Shown: in pieces, positions 58,963 to 64,000 of the stretch
Layout: each line of letters begins with the position of its first letter
How positions within the stretch are numbered: position 1 is the first letter of the stretch
From: an uncultured Eubacterium sp.
GTDB lineage: Bacteria; Bacillota; Clostridia; Lachnospirales; Lachnospiraceae
NCBI GenBank assembly: GCA_910577295.1
Contig: CAJTLS010000003.1
Coordinates: 98,170-162,169, forward strand
Direction of reading: 5' to 3'
DNA length: 64,000 nt
Made by a program: the position numbers and the translations under genes
Notes under the pieces: generated by a model
Database searches by the model: none
Told to the model about the DNA's origin: nothing
What the model saw: only the letters and a program-made list of their open reading frames with translations

Positions 58963-59439
58963 ATGACAATGGATTTTGAATTAAAAGTAAGTGCAAAGGA
59001 CATGAGTAAATTTCTGCTCCGGTTCAATTATACAAAATTATCCGGTATGCTCGGCATTTTGCTGGGTTTTGCTTCCTTGGCGGCATTAATTATCCGCTGG
59101 GGGGCGTGGTCGGATAACCAGAAAATTATGTTGGTTGTTATTGCTTTTTTGTTTCTTATTTTTCAGCCGTTTTTATTGATACGCAAGGCAAAGGCTCAGG
59201 TTGCAAGAACGGAAGAACAGGAGCCGTTGATGTGTCATATTGATGAGGAAGAGATTCGTGTGACGCAGGGTGAGGCTGCGTCTGCCTGTCCATGGAGCAA
59301 TGTGCGTAAGATTGTCTATGTCAAAGGGGCAGTGTATGTATTCACTTCGACGATTCATGCGACCATTATTACTGAAGCGTCCTGTGACGGGCGATTCGGT
59401 GAATTAGTGACATTCCTAAAGGGGAGAAAGCGAAAATGA
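58963..59439 (+). CDS. YcxB-like membrane protein
   Basis: A 158-residue protein with two membrane segments (about 28-46 and 55-72) and a C-terminal cytoplasmic beta domain (CPWSNVRKIVYVKGAVYVFTS) as in the YcxB-like family. Function is unknown. AGGAGAAAA precedes the ATG; a second ATG two codons on is also possible. It overlaps tsaE by 4 bp and is translationally coupled to it. Confidence 0.7.
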   Translation: MTMDFELKVSAKDMSKFLLRFNYTKLSGMLGILLGFASLAALIIRWGAWSDNQKIMLVVIAFLFLIFQPFLLIRKAKAQVARTEEQEPLMCHIDEEEIRVTQGEAASACPWSNVRKIVYVKGAVYVFTSTIHATIITEASCDGRFGELVTFLKGRKRK

Positions 59440-59855
59440 TAATACAAAGTTTCCGTGAGAAAGATACATTTGACGCAGCATATTCGCTTGGCAGTCAGGC
59501 ACAGGCGGGAGACATCTTTCTTCTGGAGGGAGAATTGGGAGTCGGCAAGACGGTGTTTGCCAAAGGCTTTGCGAAAGGGTTAGGTATCGACGAGCCAGTT
59601 ACCAGTCCAACGTTTACGATTATTCAGGAGTATCGGCAGGGGCGTATTCCACTGTATCATTTCGACGTCTACCGGATTGCGGATGTAGAGGAGATGTACG
59701 AGCTCGGCTATGAAAGTTATTTTTTCGGGGATGGCGTTTGCCTGATTGAGTGGGCGTCGCTGATTGAAGAAATTTTACCGGAGAACAGCAGAAAAATTCT
59801 CATTGAAAAAGATTTGCAACAGGGATTTGATTATCGTCAAATTACGATAGAATAG
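59436..59855 (+). CDS. tsaE: tRNA threonylcarbamoyladenosine biosynthesis ATPase TsaE
   Basis: A 139-residue P-loop ATPase needed for t6A37 formation on ANN-decoding tRNAs. Walker A LEGELGVGKTVFAKG (about 29-43), then SPTFTIIQEY, YHFDVYR and LIEWASLIEEILP are hallmarks. Overlaps the YcxB-like gene by 4 bp and precedes tsaB by 13 bp. Works with TsaB and TsaD, both encoded nearby. Confidence 0.95.
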   Translation: MIIQSFREKDTFDAAYSLGSQAQAGDIFLLEGELGVGKTVFAKGFAKGLGIDEPVTSPTFTIIQEYRQGRIPLYHFDVYRIADVEEMYELGYESYFFGDGVCLIEWASLIEEILPENSRKILIEKDLQQGFDYRQITIE

Positions 59856-59868
59856 GAGATGGCAGAGG

Positions 59869-60576
59869 ATGAATATTCTTGGCATTGATAGCTCGGGATT
59901 AGTGGCGTCGGCAGCATTGCTGTGCGAAGACATACTGGTGGGAGAATATACCATACACAATAAAAAAACGCACTCCCAGACATTGCTGCCAATGATTGAG
60001 GCAATGTTGAAAATGGCAGATTTTTCCGTAAAAGAACTGGATGGCATTGCGGTAGCTGCCGGTCCCGGGTCTTTTACCGGCCTGCGGATTGGTGCGTCGA
60101 CGGCAAAAGGGTTAGCACAGGCGTTGTCCATTCCCCTGATTGCAGTACCGACACTGGAAGGACTCGCCTATAACTTGACGGGAGCGGATGCTCTTGTATG
60201 CGCTATGATGGATGCGCGCAGAAATCAGGCTTATTATGCCATTTACGAAGTAAATGAGACTCTGCCGGTCACGGTAACGGAACCGGCGGCGGCACCAATC
60301 GAAGAAGTGATTCATCAGGTGAATGAAAAGGCGCGGAAAACGATTTTTGTCGGCGACGGTGTTCCTGTGTTTCGGGAGCGTCTGGAAGAAGAACTGACCG
60401 TTTCGTACGGATGGGCGGCGGATAGTGTGCGCTATCAGAAAGCGGCGTCTATCGCCTCACTTGGGAAAAGTTACATGCAGAGAGGGAAAGGTATGCCGGC
60501 GAAAGACTTTGCTCCGATTTATCTTCGTCTCTCGCAGGCGGAAAGGGAGCGGCAGGAAAAAGAGGGAAAAATTTGA
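59869..60576 (+). CDS. tsaB: tRNA threonylcarbamoyladenosine biosynthesis protein TsaB
   Basis: A 235-residue ASKHA-fold protein, scaffold partner of TsaD in t6A synthesis. ILGIDSSGLVASAALL at the start, then KTHSQTLLPMIEAML, AAGPGSFTGLRIGASTAKGLA and MMDARRNQAYYA. AGGAG and AGAGG lie upstream. The rimI gene that often follows tsaB in Firmicutes is absent; instead a terminator-bounded small gene and rnz come next. Confidence 0.94.
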   Translation: MNILGIDSSGLVASAALLCEDILVGEYTIHNKKTHSQTLLPMIEAMLKMADFSVKELDGIAVAAGPGSFTGLRIGASTAKGLAQALSIPLIAVPTLEGLAYNLTGADALVCAMMDARRNQAYYAIYEVNETLPVTVTEPAAAPIEEVIHQVNEKARKTIFVGDGVPVFRERLEEELTVSYGWAADSVRYQKAASIASLGKSYMQRGKGMPAKDFAPIYLRLSQAERERQEKEGKI

Positions 60577-60660
60577 ATTTTTGTGGAAAATTTTGCTTAT
60601 GGATTTTGTTCTAACCCTTTGTTATAATTAGTAATATCTTACTGAAAGGGGGATGACAGG

Positions 60661-60900
60661 TTGGCAGAAAAGGAATGGTTCTGTAACAGTTGCGGGAGGA
60701 AACTTCAATTAGGTCCGTCGCCCCGGGAAGATGTATTTACCGGACGGAAAGAATGGGGGTACTTTTCCAAAAAGGATTTGGAAGTTCATGAATTTTTGCT
60801 CTGTGAGCAATGTTATGATGAAATGATTGGGAAATTTGCTATTCCGGTTAAAAAATCTCAAAAAATAGAAGTACTGCAGGAGGGGAAGTCATTTTCGTAA
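60661..60900 (+). CDS. Small zinc-ribbon-like hypothetical protein
   Basis: A 79-residue protein with two Cys pairs, CNSCG (9-13) and CEQC (near 50), likely binding one zinc. The middle part is FTGRKEWGYFSKKDLEVHEFLLCE. TTG start with GGGGG 8 bases upstream. A minus-10 TATAAT at 60623-60628 with TG before it suggests its own promoter, and a terminator overlaps its last codons. Function unknown. Confidence 0.65.
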   Translation: MAEKEWFCNSCGRKLQLGPSPREDVFTGRKEWGYFSKKDLEVHEFLLCEQCYDEMIGKFAIPVKKSQKIEVLQEGKSFS

Positions 60901-60918
60901 AAGAAAATGGCTTTTTTT
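60888..60918 (+). terminator. Terminator overlapping the end of the zinc-ribbon gene
   Basis: Arms GTCATTTTC (60888-60896) and GAAAATGGC (60903-60911), then seven Ts (60912-60918). Confidence 0.75.
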
Positions 60919-60928
60919 CTCGTAGGGT

Positions 60929-60957
60929 TTGAAAATGACATACAGTTATGGTAAAAT
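60929..60957 (+). promoter_or_regulatory. Predicted promoter of rnz
   Basis: TTGAAA (60929-60934), 17-bp spacer, TAAAAT (60952-60957). Confidence 0.6.
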
Positions 60958-60989
60958 AAAAAGGACTGAAAGGATTGGAGGATTTTACC

Positions 60990-61916
60990 ATGTTGGATGT
61001 CTGCCTGTTAGGAACAAGTGGTATGATGCCACTGCCAAGGAGGGCTTTGACTGCTCTGATGACGCGCTATAACGGAAGCAGCTTATTGATAGATTGTGGC
61101 GAGGGGACGCAGGTGAGCATTCGGGAAAAGGGCTGGAGTATGCACGGGATAGATACGATTTGCATTACTCATGTGCACGGCGACCATATAAGCGGCCTGC
61201 CGGGACTGCTGTTATCGATGGGGAATGCCGAACGGAAGCTGCCGTTGACGATTGTTGGTCCCCGTGGTGTAAAGAAAGTAGTCGAAGCGTTACTCATTAT
61301 TGCACAGGGTCTTCCTTTTGAGATTCGTTATGTGGAATTATCAGAACCTTTTCATCAGTTGGAGCAAAAGGGTTATACGATAGAAGCGTTCCGCGTCAGG
61401 CACACGGTGCCGTGTTATGGATACAGTCAGATTATCCATCGCGCAGGCAAGTTTGATTTAGACAAAGCCAAGGAAAATGATGTTCCGATGCGGGCGTGGA
61501 GTATTTTACAAAAAGGTGAGGAAGTTTGTATTGATAATTGCGTATATACGCCGGAGATGGTGTTAGGTGAGGCGCGCAAGGGTCTGAAAGTGACGTATTG
61601 TACCGATACCAGACCTGTGCCGGAGATATCCGGATATGCGAAAGGCGCAGATTTATTTATATGCGAGGGGATGTATGGTGAGAAAGAGCAGTTGGACAAA
61701 GCAAAAGAGAACCGCCATATGATGTTTACGGAAGCTGCGTCCATGGCGAAAGAAGCGGAAGTGGGAGAACTCTGGCTGACACATTACAGTCCGTCGCTAA
61801 TAAAACCGGAAGCGTATATGGATGAGGTGAGAGCCATTTTTCCGCAGGCAAAAGCCGGGAAAGACCGCAAATCGCTGTATCTTACCTTTGAAAAAGAGAA
61901 AGCGGGAACCGAGTAA
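60990..61916 (+). CDS. rnz: Ribonuclease Z-like metallo-beta-lactamase-fold nuclease
   Basis: A 308-residue zinc hydrolase, probably the tRNA 3'-processing endonuclease RNase Z. LGTSGMMPLPRRALTALMTR opens the domain, LIDCGEGTQVSIR follows, and the metal motif HVHGDHISGLPGLL is intact. Later FRVRHTVPCYGY, YCTDTRP and LWLTHYSP carry further ligands. ATG 60990 is chosen because GGAGG lies 8 bases upstream; an in-frame TTG at 60975 precedes that site. Two tRNA genes lie 1.8 kb downstream. Confidence 0.9.
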   Translation: MLDVCLLGTSGMMPLPRRALTALMTRYNGSSLLIDCGEGTQVSIREKGWSMHGIDTICITHVHGDHISGLPGLLLSMGNAERKLPLTIVGPRGVKKVVEALLIIAQGLPFEIRYVELSEPFHQLEQKGYTIEAFRVRHTVPCYGYSQIIHRAGKFDLDKAKENDVPMRAWSILQKGEEVCIDNCVYTPEMVLGEARKGLKVTYCTDTRPVPEISGYAKGADLFICEGMYGEKEQLDKAKENRHMMFTEAASMAKEAEVGELWLTHYSPSLIKPEAYMDEVRAIFPQAKAGKDRKSLYLTFEKEKAGTE

Positions 61917-61940
61917 ATTCATGAGAGGGAGGTGTACGCT

Positions 61941-62549
61941 ATGGAAAGTGGCAGGAAGAAAAAGAGAAATTTAGTAGCTTTTATCATTATTATGTGTTTG
62001 CTGACATTAGGTGCGCTCGCTGTTTATTATCAATATATGAAGAGGCAGCAGTTACGAGAATCCGTATACACGCCGACGACGGAGGCGGAAAAACTGATTG
62101 CGAAAGATTTGGACAAAGGGTATCCGGAAACACCGAAAGAAGTGCTCAAATTGTTCAGCAGATTTAATCAGTGTATTTATAATAAGAAATTAGATGATGA
62201 TGAGTTCACTTCTCTTGTAGGTCAGATTCAGAAGCTGTATTGCGAAGATTTGAAAAAGAAAAATCCGATAGAGAAGATGGAGACAGTCATTAAGGCGGAT
62301 GCCGATAAATACAGAAAAGAAAGCAGAAAAATAGTTAATTATACGATTGATGAAGAAAAGAATTATGAGTATAAGACAATTGACGGCAGTGAAACGGTAT
62401 ATGTAAAATATTCTTATTTTATGCGGGAGGGAACGAAGTACAGTACATGGAATCAACGTGCCGTCCTTGTGAAAGAGAATGGCGTCTGGAAAATCTTTGG
62501 TTTTGGTTCGGCGCCGACAAAAAGCGCCATGACGTCAAAATCAAAATAG
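61941..62549 (+). CDS. Membrane-anchored protein of unknown function (DUF6715-like)
   Basis: A 202-residue protein with one N-terminal membrane segment (LVAFIIIMCLLTLGALAVYY, about 11-30) and an extracytoplasmic domain of about 165 residues (EAEKLIAKDLDKGYPETPKEV; end VLVKENGVWKIFGFG). It resembles a family I recall as DUF6715, not verified. ATG 61941 is chosen, 8 bases after GGGAGG. It lies between rnz and tsaD in one direction, with short gaps. Confidence 0.65.
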   Translation: MESGRKKKRNLVAFIIIMCLLTLGALAVYYQYMKRQQLRESVYTPTTEAEKLIAKDLDKGYPETPKEVLKLFSRFNQCIYNKKLDDDEFTSLVGQIQKLYCEDLKKKNPIEKMETVIKADADKYRKESRKIVNYTIDEEKNYEYKTIDGSETVYVKYSYFMREGTKYSTWNQRAVLVKENGVWKIFGFGSAPTKSAMTSKSK

Positions 62550-62578
62550 CATAGCAGAAAGCAGAATCGGGGATTGTT

Positions 62579-63601
62579 TTGGAAGAAAAAAATATTACGG
62601 TACTTGCCATTGAGAGTTCATGTGACGAAACGGCTGCCGCAGTCGTCGAAAACGGCCGCACGGTATGCTCGAATATTATTGCCTCTCAAATTGATATTCA
62701 CAAAATATACGGGGGAGTTGTGCCGGAAATTGCCTCACGCAAACATATTGAAAAGATAAATCAGGTCATAGAGGAAGCGCTGTCGCAGGCGGATAAGACA
62801 CTTGATGATATGGACGCTATCTGTGTCACCTATGGCCCGGGGCTGGTCGGGGCCTTGCTAGTAGGCGTCGGAGCGGCAAAAGCAATCAGTTTTGCCACCG
62901 ATAAACCACTCATAGGCGTACACCATATCGAAGGGCATATTTCGGCTAATTTTATTGCGAATCCAGAATTGAAGCCGCCGTTTTTATGTTTGGTGGCGTC
63001 CGGCGGACACAGCCACTTAGTTATTGTACATGACTATGGCGAATATGCTGTCTTAGGCCGGACAAGAGATGATGCGGCCGGAGAAGCATTTGATAAGGTG
63101 GCCCGTGCCATTGGTCTCGGCTACCCCGGAGGGCCGAAGATTGACCGTCTGGCAAAAGAGGGGAACGCAGACGCGATTGATTTTCCGCGCGCGTCCATCG
63201 AAGATTCCCCTTATGACTTTAGTTTCAGCGGTTTAAAATCAGCAGTATTGAATTATATTAACGGCTGTAAAATGAAAGGAGAGAGTTATTCTGAAGCGGA
63301 TGTTGCCGCTTCCTTTCAAAAAGCGGTTGTTGATGTATTGGTGGAACACACGATACTGGCGGCAAAAGATTATGAAATGGACAAAATCGCGATTGCCGGA
63401 GGAGTTGCCTGCAACTCCTGTTTACGTGACGGAATGAAGAAAGCTTGTGAGGCAAACGGTTATCAATTTTATATGCCAACGCCGATTCTCTGTACAGATA
63501 ACGCCGCCATGATAGGTGCAGCCGGCTATTATGAATATCAGAAAGGCGTCCGTCATGGTCTTGATTTGAACGCAGTTCCTGCTCTGCGTTTAGGAGAATA
63601 G
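62579..63601 (+). CDS. tsaD: tRNA N6-adenosine threonylcarbamoyltransferase TsaD
   Basis: A 340-residue ASKHA enzyme that transfers the threonylcarbamoyl group to A37 of tRNA. VLAIESSCDETAAAVVENG at the start, VPEIASRKHIEKI, the iron/zinc site HHIEGH, ASGGHSHLV and IAGGVACNSCLR are diagnostic. TTG start; a GGGG site lies 6-9 bases upstream and no better start exists. It completes the tsaE/tsaB/tsaD set in this window. Confidence 0.95.
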   Translation: MEEKNITVLAIESSCDETAAAVVENGRTVCSNIIASQIDIHKIYGGVVPEIASRKHIEKINQVIEEALSQADKTLDDMDAICVTYGPGLVGALLVGVGAAKAISFATDKPLIGVHHIEGHISANFIANPELKPPFLCLVASGGHSHLVIVHDYGEYAVLGRTRDDAAGEAFDKVARAIGLGYPGGPKIDRLAKEGNADAIDFPRASIEDSPYDFSFSGLKSAVLNYINGCKMKGESYSEADVAASFQKAVVDVLVEHTILAAKDYEMDKIAIAGGVACNSCLRDGMKKACEANGYQFYMPTPILCTDNAAMIGAAGYYEYQKGVRHGLDLNAVPALRLGE

Positions 63602-63640
63602 ATTTTGTTATTCAAAATGTCAAAATATTGTAAATTTATC

Positions 63641-63670
63641 TTGACATGGATAGGAGTACAATGATATACT
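63641..63670 (+). promoter_or_regulatory. Promoter of the serine tRNA genes
   Basis: TTGACA (63641-63646), 18-bp spacer, TATACT (63665-63670), 14 bp before the first tRNA. Confidence 0.7.
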
Positions 63671-63684
63671 ATTCAAGCAGTCTT

Positions 63685-63770
63685 GGAGAGGTGTCCGAGT
63701 GGTTTAAGGAGCCGGTCTTGAAAACCGGTGACTCCGAAAGGGGCCGTGGGTTCGAATCCCACCTTCTCCG
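63685..63770 (+). tRNA. tRNA-Ser (anticodon TGA)
   Basis: 86 nt with a long variable arm, as in class II tRNAs. Acceptor arms GGAGAGG and CTTCTCC-type 3' end, anticodon stem CCGGT/ACCGG around loop CTTGAAA giving anticodon TGA (63719-63721), TTCGAATCC T-loop. CCA is not encoded. Confidence 0.97.
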
Positions 63771-63811
63771 TTTGGTTTTATAACATCATAATGTTGATAT
63801 AATTCAGCTTT

Positions 63812-63900
63812 GGAGAAGTACCCAAGTGGCTGAAGGGGCTCCCCTGGAAAGGGAGTAGGTCGTTAATAGCGGCGCGAGGGTTCAAATCCCTCCTTCTCCG
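63812..63900 (+). tRNA. tRNA-Ser (anticodon GGA)
   Basis: 89 nt, class II. Anticodon stem CTCCC/GGGAG around loop CTGGAAA, anticodon GGA (63846-63848); long variable arm; GGTTCAAATCC T-loop. CCA is not encoded. It lies 41 bp after the first tRNA-Ser and is probably co-transcribed. Confidence 0.97.
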
Positions 63901-63938
63901 TTTAGAAAGTGCATTGGGAAATGCACTTGGGGAAATGT

Positions 63939-63976
63939 GAGCAAATCTTTTTTATAGAGATTTGCTCGTTTTTTTG
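63939..63976 (+). terminator. Terminator after the tRNA genes
   Basis: Arms GAGCAAATCT (63939-63948) and AGATTTGCTC (63958-63967), then a run of seven Ts. A smaller hairpin (AAGTGCAT/ATGCACTT) lies just before it. Confidence 0.85.
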
Positions 63977-64000
63977 TATCAAGAAAAGTAAAGCCGTTTT

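Overview
The window reads as a chromosomal segment of a gut-type Clostridia bacterium, most likely Lachnospiraceae. The basis is indirect: a conjugated bile salt hydrolase, secreted proteins with DUF6273, BspA-type LRR and Big_2-like domains, a CIRCE-controlled hrcA-grpE-dnaK-dnaJ operon, frequent TTG/GTG starts with strong Shine-Dalgarno sequences, and many multi-domain signalling proteins. It is almost entirely coding. I see no CRISPR array, rRNA, transposase or prophage structural genes.

Layout. 1-3.6 kb: gatCAB (gatC cut by the window edge) and a PilZ protein. 3.6-7.7 kb: an agr-type quorum-sensing block with a XRE regulator, LytTR regulator, GHKL kinase, a 47-codon agrD-like peptide gene and a second LytTR regulator, followed by a gene-free stretch holding a regular 23-bp tandem repeat. 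7.7-10.5 kb: bile salt hydrolase and a secreted DUF6273/LRR protein. 10.7-14.2 kb: an A/T-rich minus-strand block with an sce7726-sce7725-RES cassette and two tiny membrane proteins. 14.3-18.2 kb: GntR regulator with ABC exporter, an AraC regulator and a toroid-fold protein. 18.2-20.5 kb: an unassigned structured RNA and a LacI-sensor/GGDEF protein. 20.5-23.4 kb: an Ig-like protein, a V8-like protease, small ORFs and agrB. 23.4-29.9 kb: heat-shock operon and enolase. 30-36.6 kb: GH13 amylase, P2A ATPase, MntP-like and DedA proteins, L,D-transpeptidase. 36.7-45 kb: leuS and three CDP-glycerol transferase-type wall polymer enzymes. 45-47 kb: luxS, two unknown proteins, a SprA-like protein. 47-51.3 kb: convergent GH31 and GH3. 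51.4-58.8 kb: HD-GYP phosphodiesterase, tex, a lipoprotein, a large membrane protein. 59-64 kb: tsaE, tsaB, rnz, tsaD and two serine tRNAs.

Main inference. The agr parts appear to form one split circuit. A 9-bp box, TGTCGCAAA, occurs as a direct repeat with an exact 21-bp step at three places: before agrD, before the 23-bp repeat region, and before the Ig-like/protease genes that lead to agrB. At the first two sites the box-to-extended-minus-10 distance is identical. The simplest reading is that AgrB processes the peptide, AgrC senses it, a LytTR regulator binds the boxes, and outputs include a possible RNA and a secreted V8-like protease. A separate c-di-GMP theme (PilZ, GGDEF, HD-GYP) and luxS are also present. 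The sce7726-sce7725-RES cassette is the best defence or toxin-type candidate.
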